Shown: piece after piece, positions 13,902-24,411 of the stretch
Layout of the letters: each line of letters opens with the position of its first letter
Numbering within the stretch: position 1 is the first letter of the stretch
Assembly: GCA_945906815.1 (NCBI GenBank)
Contig: CAMDRT010000016.1
Location: 21,574-85,573, forward strand
Length of the DNA: 64,000 nucleotides
Direction of reading: 5' to 3'
Source of the DNA: Bordetella parapertussis
Lineage (GTDB): Bacteria > Pseudomonadota > Gammaproteobacteria > Burkholderiales > SG8-41
The notes under the pieces: model-generated
Told to the model about the DNA's origin: nothing
What the model saw: the letters and a program-made list of their open reading frames with translations, nothing else
Database searches by the model: none
Position numbers and translations under genes: made by a program

Positions 13902-14732
13902 ATGCTCAAGACCCGCATTCTTACTGTGCTCATTTTGCTGCCGCTATTTGCCGCGGCGTTGTTTTACCTGTCGCAGGCGGGATGGGCATTGTGTGTGGCA
14001 CCGTTGGCGTTAATCGGCGCGTGGGAGTGGGGCGCACTGGCAGGATGGGGCACCCGGGCGCGTTTCGCGTATGTGGGTGCGATTGCGGTGGGCGCGGCAC
14101 TGCTGTGGCACTACGGGCACGGCGCTGCGCCAACGGCACCGTGGGTGCTGGTGACTGCGTTTGCGGCCTCGCTTTTGTTCTGGCTGGTGGTGGCACCGCT
14201 GTGGCTCGGGAGAGGCTGGCGTGTGAACTCTCCCCTGGCGCTGGCAGGGGCGGGGGCGCTGTTGTTGTTGCCGCTGTGGTCCGCGCTGGTGTGGTGGCAC
14301 CCTAATCCCGGTCTATTGCTGCTGCTGATGGCTATCGTATGGATATCCGATACTGCGGCGTATTTCTGCGGCCGCTTATGGGGCCGGCGTAAACTGGCGC
14401 CCAGCATCAGTCCCGGCAAAACCTGGGAAGGCGTGTGCGGTGCACTGGTGGCTGTCAGCGGGTATTATTGGCTGACCCGTGTGGCCGGTATGGATAGTCC
14501 GGCGGTATTGCAAGGCATGAGCGGGTTCGGCGTTTATTGGTTCGTGGCGGTGCTGGGCATCGAGGGCGATTTGTTTGAATCTTGGATCAAGCGCACAGCG
14601 GGCGTTAAAGACAGTGGCACACTATTCCCCGGTCACGGTGGCGTCATGGATCGCATTGATGCGCTGACCGCGGGCATACCCGCCGTGACGTTGTTGGCGC
14701 TGTTGGCGTTGTTGGCGCAGGGGGTGCGCTGA
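13902..14732 (+). CDS. cdsA: Phosphatidate cytidylyltransferase
   Basis: A 276-residue polytopic inner-membrane enzyme that forms CDP-diacylglycerol from phosphatidate and CTP. Several hydrophobic segments (for example residues 5-60, 80-105 and 110-130) precede the C-terminal family signature GVKDSGTLFPGHGGVMDRID. The sequence RKLAPSISPGKTWEGVCGAL is also typical. Its TGA overlaps the ATG of dxr by one base, indicating coupled translation. Confidence 0.95.
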   Translation: MLKTRILTVLILLPLFAAALFYLSQAGWALCVAPLALIGAWEWGALAGWGTRARFAYVGAIAVGAALLWHYGHGAAPTAPWVLVTAFAASLLFWLVVAPLWLGRGWRVNSPLALAGAGALLLLPLWSALVWWHPNPGLLLLLMAIVWISDTAAYFCGRLWGRRKLAPSISPGKTWEGVCGALVAVSGYYWLTRVAGMDSPAVLQGMSGFGVYWFVAVLGIEGDLFESWIKRTAGVKDSGTLFPGHGGVMDRIDALTAGIPAVTLLALLALLAQGVR

Positions 14733-15937
14733 TGCGGACTGCGCCGCAGCTGCAGCAGCTCACTATACTGGGCTCCACCGGCAGCGTCGGTGTCAGCACA
14801 CTCGACGTGGTGGCGCGCCATCCGCAGCGTTTTCGCGTGGTGGCGCTGACCGCAAAATCGCGTACCGACTTACTGCTGCAACAGTGCAAACAGTTTTTGC
14901 CGGAGTTTGCGGTGGTGGTGGACGCGGATGCCGCGCACGCTTTCGAGCAGCGTGTCATCGAAGCGGGAATAAGCACGCGCGTGTTGTGTGGCGTGGAGGC
15001 GCTGGAAACTGTCGCCAGCCTGCCGCAAGTCGATGCGGTGATGGCGGCAATCGTGGGTATCGCGGGACTGCGACCGACGCTGGCGGCTGCGCGCAGCGGT
15101 AAAAAAGTGCTGCTCGCCAACAAAGAGTCTCTGGTAACCGCTGGCGCACTGTTCATGGATACGGTGCGCCGCAATCACGCTACCTTGCTGCCCATCGACA
15201 GCGAACACAATGCCGTGTTCCAGGCATTGCCGGCAGGGTACGGCGGGGATCTTGAACAGGCTGGCGTGCGCCGCGTTTTGCTTACCGCTTCCGGCGGGCC
15301 GTTTCGTACCTTGCCGTTAGATCAATTTTCGCAGGTCACGCCGGATCAGGCCTGTGCCCATCCCAATTGGGTGATGGGGCGCAAGATATCGGTGGATTCG
15401 GCGACCATGATGAACAAGGGCCTCGAGGTGATTGAAGCGTATTGGCTGTTCAGCCTGCCGCCGCAGTGCATCGAGGTGCTGGTGCATCCCGAAAGTATTG
15501 TGCATTCGATGGTGGAATATGTAGATGGTTCGGTGATCGCGCAGTTGGGCAATCCGGATATGCGCACGCCTATCGCGCATGCGCTGGCGTATCCCGAGCG
15601 CATCAGCGCAGGCGTGAATTTTTTGGATCTGGCGGCCATCGGTGCATTACATTTTGAGCGACCAGAGCTGCAACGCTTTCCCTGTCTGACGTTGGCGTTT
15701 GAGGCCTTGCGCGCTGCCAACGGCGCGGCGACCGTGCTCAACGCGGCCAACGAAGTGGCGGTCGAGCGGTTCTTGCAGCACGCGTTGAAATACGCCGATA
15801 TCCCGCGGCTGGTGGAGTCGGTTTTGAGCGCGACACCGGCCCCGCTCGCCACGGCATTGGATCAGGTCCTGGGCCTGGATCATGAAGCACGCGAGCGTGC
15901 GTGGGCGTGGCGCGAGCGTCCCCTCGTAACGGTATGA
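14732..15937 (+). CDS. dxr: 1-deoxy-D-xylulose 5-phosphate reductoisomerase
   Basis: A 401-residue NADPH enzyme for the second step of the MEP isoprenoid pathway. The NADPH-binding motif LGSTGSVGVSTLDVV is near residue 13, LANKESLVTAG and DSEHNAVFQAL are the substrate/metal-site stretches, and HPNWVMGRKISVDSATMMNK is the conserved loop. It lies between cdsA (1-base overlap) and rseP (ATGA overlap). Confidence 0.97.
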   Translation: MRTAPQLQQLTILGSTGSVGVSTLDVVARHPQRFRVVALTAKSRTDLLLQQCKQFLPEFAVVVDADAAHAFEQRVIEAGISTRVLCGVEALETVASLPQVDAVMAAIVGIAGLRPTLAAARSGKKVLLANKESLVTAGALFMDTVRRNHATLLPIDSEHNAVFQALPAGYGGDLEQAGVRRVLLTASGGPFRTLPLDQFSQVTPDQACAHPNWVMGRKISVDSATMMNKGLEVIEAYWLFSLPPQCIEVLVHPESIVHSMVEYVDGSVIAQLGNPDMRTPIAHALAYPERISAGVNFLDLAAIGALHFERPELQRFPCLTLAFEALRAANGAATVLNAANEVAVERFLQHALKYADIPRLVESVLSATPAPLATALDQVLGLDHEARERAWAWRERPLVTV

Positions 15938-17322
15938 CTATCATGAGTTTTATTTATACCGTGGCGGCGTTTGTGGCCGCCCTCGGCGTGCTAGTGGTGA
16001 TCCACGAATTGGGGCACTACTGGGTCGCGCGCTGGTGCAACGTGAAAGTGTTGCGATTTTCAGTGGGGTTCGGCATGCCGCTGCGTACCTGGGTGCGCGG
16101 CGCCGACGCGACCCAATGGGTGCTGGCCGCGATACCGCTGGGCGGTTACGTCAAAATGCTGGACGAGCGCGAGGGGCCGGTGGCGCCTGCGGAATTGCCG
16201 CGTGCCTTTAACCGTCAAACCGTATGGAAGCGTATCGCCATAGTGATTGCCGGTCCGTTGGCGAATCTGTTGCTGGCGGTGGTCTTGTATTGGGGCATAT
16301 TCATGCACGGTGTGCCAGGTGTGCGGCCGGTAGTGGGTGCGCCGGTCGCCGCCAGCGCGTCTGCCACAGCGGAATTCGCAGCGGGTGACACGTTGCTGAG
16401 CATCGCCGGCGAACGGGTAGGTACGTGGCAGGACGCGCGCTGGGCGCTGCTGAAAAGCGCAGTGAAAAGAGGTCACGACGGTGCCGTCGAAGTGCAGGTG
16501 CTGAGCGCTAAGGATGAAGCCGCTACACGTTATCTTGACATGTCGGGACTGACTGCCGCCGATCTGGACGGCGATTTTCTGAAAACACTGGGGATGACGC
16601 GGTTTCAAATCAAAGCGCCGCCGGAAATTGGGCGCATCATGGCCGGCAGCGCCGCCGATCGCGCGGGGCTTGCGGTCGGCGATGAAATCGTTGCGCTGAA
16701 TAACACGCGCATTGAGTCCGTGGAGCAGGCGATCCAACTCATACGCGAGCATCCGGGTAAAGCGATGATCATGGAGATACGCCGCAAGGGTGTGGTGGTG
16801 CCGTCGCTGCAAATCACACCGGACGCGGCAAGCGACTCGGGCGCACTGAGCATAGGCCGCATCGGCGCGGTGCTGCAGCCTTTGCGCCAGGCATTGGAAA
16901 AACATCGTGTGATCGTGCACTATGGCCCGCTTGAAAGTCTGACCCAAGCGTTGAGCAAAACCTGGGACACGTCGATCTTCAGTTTAAAAATGCTGGGCAA
17001 GATGCTGATGGGCGAAATTTCACTGAAGAATTTAAGCGGCCCGATTACCATCGCCGATTACGCGGGCCAATCCGCGCAACAGGGCTGGATCGCCTATCTG
17101 GTTTTTCTGGCCTTGATCAGTATCAGTCTGGGCGTGCTGAATCTGCTGCCGATCCCGTTATTAGATGGAGGGCATTTGATGTATTATATCGTTGAGATTT
17201 TCAAGGGCTCTCCGGTGTCGGATCAAGCCATGGAAATCGGGCAGCGTGTCGGCATGAGTGTGTTGTTACTGATGATGGCATTTGCGCTCTACAACGATGT
17301 ACATCGACTGATAAGCGGCTAG
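15934..17322 (+). CDS. rseP: Intramembrane site-2 zinc protease RseP
   Basis: A 462-residue site-2 protease of the inner membrane that cleaves the anti-sigma factor of the envelope stress response. The zinc motif HELGH is at residues 24-28 in the first membrane segment, two PDZ domains follow (the second around MAGSAADRAGLAVGDEIVAL), and the third metal ligand lies in NLLPIPLLDGGHLMYY near the C-terminus. The start is taken as the ATG in the ATGA overlap with dxr; ATG 15943 is an alternative. bamA follows after 2 bases. Confidence 0.94.
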   Translation: MTIMSFIYTVAAFVAALGVLVVIHELGHYWVARWCNVKVLRFSVGFGMPLRTWVRGADATQWVLAAIPLGGYVKMLDEREGPVAPAELPRAFNRQTVWKRIAIVIAGPLANLLLAVVLYWGIFMHGVPGVRPVVGAPVAASASATAEFAAGDTLLSIAGERVGTWQDARWALLKSAVKRGHDGAVEVQVLSAKDEAATRYLDMSGLTAADLDGDFLKTLGMTRFQIKAPPEIGRIMAGSAADRAGLAVGDEIVALNNTRIESVEQAIQLIREHPGKAMIMEIRRKGVVVPSLQITPDAASDSGALSIGRIGAVLQPLRQALEKHRVIVHYGPLESLTQALSKTWDTSIFSLKMLGKMLMGEISLKNLSGPITIADYAGQSAQQGWIAYLVFLALISISLGVLNLLPIPLLDGGHLMYYIVEIFKGSPVSDQAMEIGQRVGMSVLLLMMAFALYNDVHRLISG

Positions 17323-17324
17323 TC

Positions 17325-19679
17325 ATGATTTTCAGCGTTTTGCGCGCCTCGCGCTGGTGGTGCTCATCGTGCTTATCGTGCGTATTCTGTTTCGTGTTCC
17401 TTGCTGTAATCCACGCGCTACCCGCGCGAGCCATGGAACCGTTCGTCATCAAGGACATACGCGTCGAAGGGTTGCAACGCACCGAAGCGGGCACCATCTT
17501 CAGCTACCTGCCGGTGCGTGTGGGCGATACCCTGAACGACGACAAGGCCTCGGAGGCCATACGCTCGTTGTTCGCCACGGGGTTTTTCCGGGACGTCACA
17601 CTGGAAGTCGATGGCAACGTGCTGGTGGTGGTGTTGCAGGAACGACCGTCGATAGCGCAAGTCGAATTCATCGGTGTCAAGGAATTCGACAAGGAAATCC
17701 TCAACAAGGCGATGCGGCAAGTAGGCTTGTCCGAGGGGCGGATTTTCGACCGCAGCACTGCCGATCGCGCGGAGCAGGAATTGAAGCGGCAATATCTGTC
17801 GCGCGGCAAGTACGCGGCGGAAGTCACCACTACCGTGACGCCGCTGGAGCGCAACCGCGTGGCGGTCAATTTCACGGTGACCGAGGGTGAGTCCGCCAAA
17901 ATTCGCCAGATTTCAATTATCGGCGCCCAGGCGTTCACGGAGAAACATCTGCTCAGACTGTTTGTGCTGCGCGAGCCGGGGCTGCTGACCTGGTACAGCA
18001 AGCAGGATCAGTATTCGCGTCAGAAATTAGCTGCGGATCTGGAGACCTTGCGCTCCTACTATCAGGATCGCGGCTATCTCGAGTTCATCATCGAATCCAC
18101 GCAGGTGTCGATCACCCCTGACAAAAAAGATATTTACATCACTGTCAGCATTACAGAGGGTGAAAAGTACAGTGTGGCCGATATCAAGGTCGACGGGCAG
18201 TTGCTGATCCCTGAAGCCGAAATTCGCAAGTTGATTGCCATCAAGAAAGGCGATGTCTTTTCGCGGGTGCGGCTCAACGAATCCACGAAAAAAATTGCTG
18301 ACCGCCTGAGTAATGACGGTTATGCGTTTGCCAACGTCAATGCCGCGCCCGAATTGGACAAGGATAAGCGCCAGGCTTCATTTACGTTTTTTATCGATCC
18401 GGGCCGGCGCGTATACGTGCGCCGGATCAATATCGCCGGCAACACCCGCACCCGCGACGAAGTCATACGCCGTGAAATGCGGCAAATGGAAAGTGCGTGG
18501 TATTCAGGCAGCAATATCACAACCTCGCGCCAGCGTGTGGACAAGCTGGGCTACTTTACCGAAGTCAACATCGAAAATCCTGCGGTACAGGGCACCACGG
18601 ATCAAGTGGATTTGAATGTCAGCGTGGTGGAGAAGCCCACCGGAAACGTATTGCTGGGCGCGGGATTCGGTAGCGGTACGGGTATTGTGCTGTCAGGGTC
18701 GATCTCGCAACACAATATATTTGGCTCTGGCAAACACGTCGGTGCGCAAATCAGTTCGGGCCAGCTCAATACCATTTATTCGCTGTCGTTTACCGATCCT
18801 TATTTCACCAATGACGGTGTCAGCCTGGGCTATGATGTGTTTCACCGGAAGATCGATGCGCAAGGCAGCGGTCAGGGCGAATACGTCACCAAAACATCAG
18901 GCGCTGGGGTGAGATTCGGCGTGCCCATCACGGACATAGATACCATTCAGTATGGCGTGGGTTTCGAAGACACAAAAATCAGCATATTTCCCACCAGCCC
19001 GCTGTTTTATACCGATTACGTCAGGGATTTTGGTGAGAAGAATACGGCGATCACCGCGAGCATAGGTTGGATCCGCGACGGCCGCGATTCGCTGATTTAT
19101 CCCACCTCAGGCACCATGCAGCGTGTCTTTGTCGATGGCGGCCTGCCGGGTGGCAGCTTGCGCTACTACCGCACGAATTACCAGTATCAGCGCTATTTTC
19201 CGTGGACGCGTGAGTACACATGGATGTGGAACGCCGAGCTCGGCTACGGTGGCGGGTATGGCGGAAAATCGTTACCTTTTTTCAAGAATTATTATTCGGG
19301 TGGCGTATCGTCGCTGCGCGGATACCGGCTCAACTCGGTGGCGCCGCGTGATGCCAATAATGACCCGCGCGGCGGCACACGTAAGGTGCTCAGTAATCTG
19401 GAGTTTCTGTTCCCGATGCCGGGTTTGATCAATGACCGCTCGGTGCGGATGAGCGCCTTTTTCGATGCGGGCACGGTGTTTGATCCGGATGCACCGCAAA
19501 TTACGGCTGGCTACTCCAACTACAGCAGCCTGGGGAACGGTATGCGTTATTCGACGGGGGTGGCGCTCGCCTGGGTGTCACCGCTCGGCCCGCTTAAATT
19601 CAGCATTGCGGCACCGCTGGTTTCCAATGCGCTGGACCATCGGCAGGTTTTCCAGTTTACGTTCGGCGGTGCGTTTTAG
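17325..19679 (+). CDS. bamA: Outer-membrane protein assembly factor BamA
   Basis: A 784-residue Omp85 protein, the core of the machine that inserts beta-barrel proteins in the outer membrane. A signal peptide (about residues 1-36, ending ALPARA) is followed by five POTRA domains starting with FVIKDIRVEGLQRTEAGTIF, then a 16-strand barrel. The conserved L6-loop motif is present as SLRGYRLNSV, and the chain ends FQFTFGGAF with the C-terminal phenylalanine expected of barrel proteins. It lies between rseP and skp, the standard order. Confidence 0.97.
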   Translation: MIFSVLRASRWWCSSCLSCVFCFVFLAVIHALPARAMEPFVIKDIRVEGLQRTEAGTIFSYLPVRVGDTLNDDKASEAIRSLFATGFFRDVTLEVDGNVLVVVLQERPSIAQVEFIGVKEFDKEILNKAMRQVGLSEGRIFDRSTADRAEQELKRQYLSRGKYAAEVTTTVTPLERNRVAVNFTVTEGESAKIRQISIIGAQAFTEKHLLRLFVLREPGLLTWYSKQDQYSRQKLAADLETLRSYYQDRGYLEFIIESTQVSITPDKKDIYITVSITEGEKYSVADIKVDGQLLIPEAEIRKLIAIKKGDVFSRVRLNESTKKIADRLSNDGYAFANVNAAPELDKDKRQASFTFFIDPGRRVYVRRINIAGNTRTRDEVIRREMRQMESAWYSGSNITTSRQRVDKLGYFTEVNIENPAVQGTTDQVDLNVSVVEKPTGNVLLGAGFGSGTGIVLSGSISQHNIFGSGKHVGAQISSGQLNTIYSLSFTDPYFTNDGVSLGYDVFHRKIDAQGSGQGEYVTKTSGAGVRFGVPITDIDTIQYGVGFEDTKISIFPTSPLFYTDYVRDFGEKNTAITASIGWIRDGRDSLIYPTSGTMQRVFVDGGLPGGSLRYYRTNYQYQRYFPWTREYTWMWNAELGYGGGYGGKSLPFFKNYYSGGVSSLRGYRLNSVAPRDANNDPRGGTRKVLSNLEFLFPMPGLINDRSVRMSAFFDAGTVFDPDAPQITAGYSNYSSLGNGMRYSTGVALAWVSPLGPLKFSIAAPLVSNALDHRQVFQFTFGGAF

Positions 19680-19706
19680 CGCTGTTTGATTTCAAGGATG
19701 ATGCGT

Positions 19707-20213
19707 ATGCGCGTACATGATTTGCTGTTGTGCGGGCTGACAGCCCTGATACTGTCATGGACTGCGGGTGCTCAGGCGGCGGATCTGAAAGTGGGATTTG
19801 TCGACGCCGAGCGCGTTAACCGCGAATCCGCGCCTGCCGACGAAGCCAGCAAGCGGCTGGAAAAAGAGTTCCAGCCCCGGGTTCAGGAAATCCAGCGCCG
19901 TGAAGCGCAGATCAAGGCCACGCAGGCACAATTTGAAAAAGATGCCTTGACCTTGAGTGAAAACGAGCGCCGCGGGCGCGAGCAGGAGCTGTCACGGCAA
20001 CTGGTGGATTTGCAGCGCTTGCAGCGAGAGTTTCAGGAGGACCTGAATCTGCGGCGCAATCAGGAACTGGGCGGGCTGCTGGAGCGTGCCAACAAGATCA
20101 TCCGGCAAATCGCGGAAACCGAGAAATACGATCTTATTGTGCAGGAAGCCGTTTACCGCAGTCCGCGCGTGGATATCACTGATCGCGTGCTCAAGGCGCT
20201 CGCGGGAAAATAG
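19707..20213 (+). CDS. skp: Periplasmic chaperone Skp/OmpH
   Basis: A 168-residue periplasmic holdase that escorts unfolded barrel proteins to BamA. A signal peptide covers about residues 1-25 (ending AGAQA), then DLKVGFVDAERVNRESAPA, a long basic coiled coil (about 55-120) and the C-terminal KYDLIVQEAVYRSPRVDITD. Several in-frame ATGs exist (19698, 19701, 19707); AAGG at 19694-19697 is best spaced for 19707. It stands between bamA and lpxD. Confidence 0.92.
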   Translation: MRVHDLLLCGLTALILSWTAGAQAADLKVGFVDAERVNRESAPADEASKRLEKEFQPRVQEIQRREAQIKATQAQFEKDALTLSENERRGREQELSRQLVDLQRLQREFQEDLNLRRNQELGGLLERANKIIRQIAETEKYDLIVQEAVYRSPRVDITDRVLKALAGK

Positions 20214-20299
20214 TCACACCAGGGCGGGGCTGTGCCGCGCGCCGATGGCGCAGTCTCACGGCTCAGCTTACGCGACCTTACCCCATCCCAGCGAACCGC

Positions 20300-21352
20300 A
20301 TGGCCCCTTCGTACACCCTGCATGAATTGGTGCTCGCGCTCGGTGGCGAGGTTGCTGGCGATCCCCTCACCGCGATAGAGAAAGTGGGCACCCTGGAGAG
20401 CGCCGGCCCCAATGCTATTACGTTTTTGACGCAGCCGCGTTTTGTGCGCGCGTTGCAACAAACGCGCGCCGGCGCGGTGATAGTGTCCGCCACCCATCGT
20501 GAGGCAACCACGCTGCCGCGCATCGTGTGCGCCAATCCCTATGCCTATTTTGCGCGGGTGTCGGCGTTACTGCATCCGCTGGCCGCGGTAGCGCCCGGCG
20601 TGCATGCCAGCGCGTCAGTGGACGCGTCGGCTGTGCTGGGGCAGGCCGTCAGCGTAGGGCCGCATGCGGTGATAGGCGCGCGCGCGTGCATCGCCGACTA
20701 CGCCATCGTCGGTGCCCACTGCACCATCGGTGACGACGTGCGCATCGGTGCGCACACGCGCCTGTGGCCGGGGGCCGTAATCTATGCGGACTGTGTTGTC
20801 GGTGTAAGCTGTATGCTGCATGCGGGGGTGGTGATCGGCGCTGATGGTTTCGGCAATGCGTGGGAAGCGGATGGCGACGGTGGCCACTGGGTCAAGGTGC
20901 CGCAGGTGGGGCGCGTGCTCATCGGTGACCATGTTGACATTGGCGCCAACACCACCATCGACCGTGGCGCCATCGACGACACGGTTATCGAAGACGGTGT
21001 GCGGCTTGACAATCTGATCATGATCGCGCACAACGTGCATGTGGGGGCACACACTGCGATTGCCGCCTGTACCGGCATCGCGGGCAGCACGCGCATCGGA
21101 CGTTATTGCCGCATAGGCGGCGCCGTAGGCATTGCGGGTCATCTGACGCTGGCCGATCACGTCGAGATCTCTGCCAAGACGTTGATCACAAAATCGATCA
21201 CCCGGCCCGGTGTCTATAGCGGCGCCTATCCGTTCGAGGAAAACCGGCAGTGGCGCCGCAACGCGATTCAAATACGCCATCTCGACGCTATGGCCAGGCA
21301 GGTTAAACTACTTGAAAAGCGCCTGGCGCAGTTGGAAGGGAAAGACGCATGA
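20300..21352 (+). CDS. lpxD: UDP-3-O-acylglucosamine N-acyltransferase
   Basis: A 350-residue left-handed beta-helix enzyme for the third step of lipid A synthesis. The N-terminal uridine-binding domain ([20 protein letters not shown] and [13 protein letters not shown]) is followed by many hexapeptide repeats and a C-terminal helix ([20 protein letters not shown]). The core [20 protein letters not shown] holds the catalytic histidine region. The 3' end overlaps fabZ by 4 bases (ATGA). Confidence 0.96.
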   Translation: MAPSYTLHELVLALGGEVAGDPLTAIEKVGTLESAGPNAITFLTQPRFVRALQQTRAGAVIVSATHREATTLPRIVCANPYAYFARVSALLHPLAAVAPGVHASASVDASAVLGQAVSVGPHAVIGARACIADYAIVGAHCTIGDDVRIGAHTRLWPGAVIYADCVVGVSCMLHAGVVIGADGFGNAWEADGDGGHWVKVPQVGRVLIGDHVDIGANTTIDRGAIDDTVIEDGVRLDNLIMIAHNVHVGAHTAIAACTGIAGSTRIGRYCRIGGAVGIAGHLTLADHVEISAKTLITKSITRPGVYSGAYPFEENRQWRRNAIQIRHLDAMARQVKLLEKRLAQLEGKDA

Positions 21353-21798
21353 TCCAGATGAACATACACCAGGTGCTAGAGTATCTGCCGCACCGTTATC
21401 CTTTTTTGCTGGTGGATCGCGTGCTGTCGTGCGAGCCCGGCAAGGAAATTTGCGCGCTGAAAAACGTCACTGCCAATGAACCGTTTTTTAACGGTCATTT
21501 TCCACGCTACCCGGTGATGCCGGGCGTGCTGATCATCGAGGCGCTGGCGCAGACGGGTGCGATCTTGTCGTTTCTCACCATGAATGAAAAACCCGATGAC
21601 AATTCGCTCTATTATTTTGTCGGCATCGACAACGCGCGTTTCAAAAAGCCGGTGTTGCCGGGCGACGCGCTGCATTTGCACGTGGTACTGGATAAACACA
21701 TGCGTGGCGTGTGGCGCTACAACGCGCAGGCGAAGGTCGAGGGTGAACTGGTGGCCGTGGCGCAATTGTTGTGCGCCAAGCGCACTGTCAAGAAGTAG
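21349..21798 (+). CDS. fabZ: 3-hydroxyacyl-[acyl-carrier-protein] dehydratase FabZ
   Basis: A 149-residue hotdog-fold dehydratase of fatty acid synthesis. The active site is in [20 protein letters not shown], with the catalytic histidine and glutamate, and [14 protein letters not shown] opens the protein. The ATG overlaps the lpxD stop; an ATG three codons later (21358) is also possible. Placement between lpxD and lpxA links acyl chain supply to lipid A synthesis, as in most Gram-negatives. Confidence 0.96.
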   Translation: MIQMNIHQVLEYLPHRYPFLLVDRVLSCEPGKEICALKNVTANEPFFNGHFPRYPVMPGVLIIEALAQTGAILSFLTMNEKPDDNSLYYFVGIDNARFKKPVLPGDALHLHVVLDKHMRGVWRYNAQAKVEGELVAVAQLLCAKRTVKK

Positions 21799-21815
21799 TA
21801 TTAAGAAAGGATGAC

Positions 21816-22595
21816 ATGACTGCGCGCATCCACGGCACCGCCATCGTTGACTCGGCTGCGCGTATCGCGGCAGATGTTGAGATTGGAGCGTATACGATTA
21901 TCGGGCCGCATGTCGAGATCGGTGCCGGCACTGTCATTGGCCCGCACTCGGTGCTCAAGGGCCATACGCGCATCGGCACCAACAATCGTATTTTTCAATT
22001 TGTGTCCTTGGGCGAAATTCCGCAGGACAAAAAGTATCAGGACGAACCCACGCGCCTGGAGATCGGCGACCACAATACCATCCGCGAATTCTGCACCCTG
22101 AATTGCGGCACGGCGCAGGACGCCGGTGTCACCCGCATCGGCAACCATAACTGGATCATGGCCTACGTGCATCTGGCGCACGATTGTCAGGTCGGCAACC
22201 ACACCGTGTTTGCCAACAATGCGCAATTGGCGGGGCATGTGCAGGTGGGCGATTATGCGATTTTGGGCGGCTATACCGGTGTGCATCAATTCTGCCGCAT
22301 CGGTGCGCATGTCATCACCGGCATCGGCTCGCACGTGCTCAAAGACATACCGCCGTTTGTCACCGCCTCTGGCAGCCCCGCAAAACCCTATGGCATCAAT
22401 TCTGAGGGCCTCAGCCGCCGTGGTTACAGCGCCGAAGCCGTCTCCGGCATCAAGCGCGCCTACAAAACTGTTTTCCGCTCGGGCGCCACGCTCGAGCAGG
22501 CGCGCGCCGAGTTGGCGCTGCAGGTGAAGGCGTGCGCGGAAATTCAGCCGCTGCTTGACTTTCTGGCTGTGGCGGGCCGCGGCATCATACGCTGA
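21816..22595 (+). CDS. lpxA: UDP-N-acetylglucosamine acyltransferase
   Basis: A 259-residue hexapeptide-repeat enzyme for the first step of lipid A synthesis. It begins [20 protein letters not shown] and includes [20 protein letters not shown] and the catalytic-histidine stretch [20 protein letters not shown], followed by [22 protein letters not shown] 21816 is chosen because AGAAAGG lies just upstream and the length is standard; a longer reading from 21771 overlaps fabZ. lpxB follows after 6 bases. Confidence 0.97.
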   Translation: MTARIHGTAIVDSAARIAADVEIGAYTIIGPHVEIGAGTVIGPHSVLKGHTRIGTNNRIFQFVSLGEIPQDKKYQDEPTRLEIGDHNTIREFCTLNCGTAQDAGVTRIGNHNWIMAYVHLAHDCQVGNHTVFANNAQLAGHVQVGDYAILGGYTGVHQFCRIGAHVITGIGSHVLKDIPPFVTASGSPAKPYGINSEGLSRRGYSAEAVSGIKRAYKTVFRSGATLEQARAELALQVKACAEIQPLLDFLAVAGRGIIR

Positions 22596-22601
22596 TCGGC
22601 C

Positions 22602-23750
22602 ATGAACGCCGCGCCGTTGGTCGGAATGGTGGCCGGCGAAGCTTCTGGCGATTTACTCGGCGCGCACCTGGTGGAAGCACTCAGAGCGCGCCGGCCCGAC
22701 CTGCGGTTTGCCGGGATTGCCGGCCCGCGCATGATCGCGGCGGGCGTGCAGGCGCTGCATCCGATGGAAAAGCTGGCGGTGCGTGGTTATGTCGAAGTGC
22801 TGCGTCATTACCCCGAAATCGCGGCGATACGCCGCCAGGTGAAACGCCATTTTCTGCAACAAGCACCCGCGCTGTTTATTGGTATTGACGCGCCGGATTT
22901 CAACCTGGGTCTTGCGTTTGATCTCAAGCAAGCCGGCATCACCACCATCCAGTATGTCAGTCCGTCGATCTGGGCGTGGCGCGGCGAGCGCATCCACTTT
23001 ATCAAGCGCGCGGTGGATCGCGTGCTGACGCTGTTCCCATTTGAGCAAAACATTTACGCTAAGGAATCCATCGCGGTGAGTTACGTCGGCCACCCGCTGG
23101 CTGACATGCTGGCTGATTATCCCGCGCAGGCTGAGGTGCGCGCGGCGCTGGGCATTGCCGGGGATGCCCCGGTATTTACGCTGCTGCCCGGCAGCCGCGT
23201 GAGCGAGCTGCGGGCGATGGCCGCGTTGTTTGTGGCCACCGCCAAATTGGTGGGTGACGCCGTGCCCGGCGCCCGCTTCGTCACACCGCTGGTGAATCGC
23301 GAAACGCGCGCGATCTTTGCCGCGGCTCTAGCACGTGAGCCGGGCGTTACGGTGATGCTGCTCGACGGAAAATCGCATGATGCTATCGCTGCCGCAGATG
23401 TCGTGCTGGTGGCTTCCGGCACCGCCACGCTGGAAACGGCGCTGCTCAGGCGGCCGATGGTGATTACCTATCGCATGCCGCGCCTGAGCGCATGGCTGAT
23501 GAAGCGGCGTGGTTATCTGCCTTATGTGGGCCTGCCGAATATACTGGCCGGCGAATTTGTGGTGCCGGAACTTTTGCTGGATGCCGCCACGCCACCCGCC
23601 TTGGCGCGCGCCTTGCTCGATCTGTTTCATGATGCGCCGCGGCGGCAACGCATCAGTGAGCGTTTTGCCCACCTGCTGCTCGATCTCAAGCAAGACACCG
23701 CGCAAAAAGCCGCTGCTGCGATCATGCCTTATCTAGAAAAAATTCCATGA
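22602..23750 (+). CDS. lpxB: Lipid-A-disaccharide synthase
   Basis: A 382-residue GT-B glycosyltransferase that joins UDP-2,3-diacylglucosamine and lipid X. Typical stretches are [15 protein letters not shown] at the start, [52 protein letters not shown] and [20 protein letters not shown]. It acts at the cytoplasmic face of the inner membrane. Its end overlaps rnhB by 4 bases (ATGA). Confidence 0.97.
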   Translation: MNAAPLVGMVAGEASGDLLGAHLVEALRARRPDLRFAGIAGPRMIAAGVQALHPMEKLAVRGYVEVLRHYPEIAAIRRQVKRHFLQQAPALFIGIDAPDFNLGLAFDLKQAGITTIQYVSPSIWAWRGERIHFIKRAVDRVLTLFPFEQNIYAKESIAVSYVGHPLADMLADYPAQAEVRAALGIAGDAPVFTLLPGSRVSELRAMAALFVATAKLVGDAVPGARFVTPLVNRETRAIFAAALAREPGVTVMLLDGKSHDAIAAADVVLVASGTATLETALLRRPMVITYRMPRLSAWLMKRRGYLPYVGLPNILAGEFVVPELLLDAATPPALARALLDLFHDAPRRQRISERFAHLLLDLKQDTAQKAAAAIMPYLEKIP

Positions 23751-24319
23751 CGCGTCTGTTGATTGCGGGTGTGGACGAAGCCGGACGCGGGCCGCTGGCC
23801 GGACCGGTTTACGCCGCAGCGGTGATATTGGATTACGCCAAACCCATAGCGGGTCTGGCAGATTCCAAAAAACTCAGCGCGGGGCGTCGCGCATCGCTGT
23901 TTGAGGTGATTCAGCGTGACGCGCTGTGGTGGGCTATCGCCAGCGCCAGCGTGGCAGAAATCGACGCCATCAATATATTGCAGGCGAGCCTGCTCGCCAT
24001 GAAGCGTGCGGTGGAAGGTCTGGCCACGCAGCCGGATAAAATTATTGTCGATGGTGTGTATTGCCCCGACGTGGTGATGCCGGCGCGTGCCATCGTCAAA
24101 GGCGACGCCAAAGAACCGGCGATATCTGCCGCCTCGATACTGGCCAAGGTCGCCCGCGACCAGGAAATGCACCAGCTGCACGCAGCCTACCCGCACTACG
24201 GTTTTGATGCGCACAAGGGCTACGGCACGCTGCGCCATATGGCCGCTCTGGCGGCACACGGTGCCTCGCCCGTGCATCGCCGCAGCTATGCGCCGGTTAA
24301 GAAATACCTGTCAATCTGA
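23747..24319 (+). CDS. rnhB: Ribonuclease HII
   Basis: A 190-residue RNase HII that removes ribonucleotides from DNA. The active-site acidic residues are in [19 protein letters not shown] and in [27 protein letters not shown] and [13 protein letters not shown] are also conserved. It overlaps lpxB by 4 bases and ends the long rpsB-rnhB run. It converges with senB; a palindromic repeat lies between. Confidence 0.96.
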   Translation: MTRLLIAGVDEAGRGPLAGPVYAAAVILDYAKPIAGLADSKKLSAGRRASLFEVIQRDALWWAIASASVAEIDAINILQASLLAMKRAVEGLATQPDKIIVDGVYCPDVVMPARAIVKGDAKEPAISAASILAKVARDQEMHQLHAAYPHYGFDAHKGYGTLRHMAALAAHGASPVHRRSYAPVKKYLSI

Positions 24320-24327
24320 AAACAGCA

Positions 24328-24379
24328 GACAGGATTAACCGGATGGCGGTTTTATCCTGTGCATCCTGTTAATCCTGTC
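24328..24379. repeat. Palindromic intergenic repeat, possible bidirectional terminator
   Basis: GACAGGATTAAC (24328-24339) and GTTAATCCTGTC (24368-24379) form a perfect 12-base inverted repeat, with further ATCCTGT copies inside. It lies between the convergent rnhB and senB. Elements built on AGGATTAACAGGAT occur between genes in many proteobacterial genomes. No strong T run follows. Confidence 0.6.
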
Positions 24380-24411
24380 GCAGTGTGCTTGAGGTTGGCT
24401 CTGTCCCATGC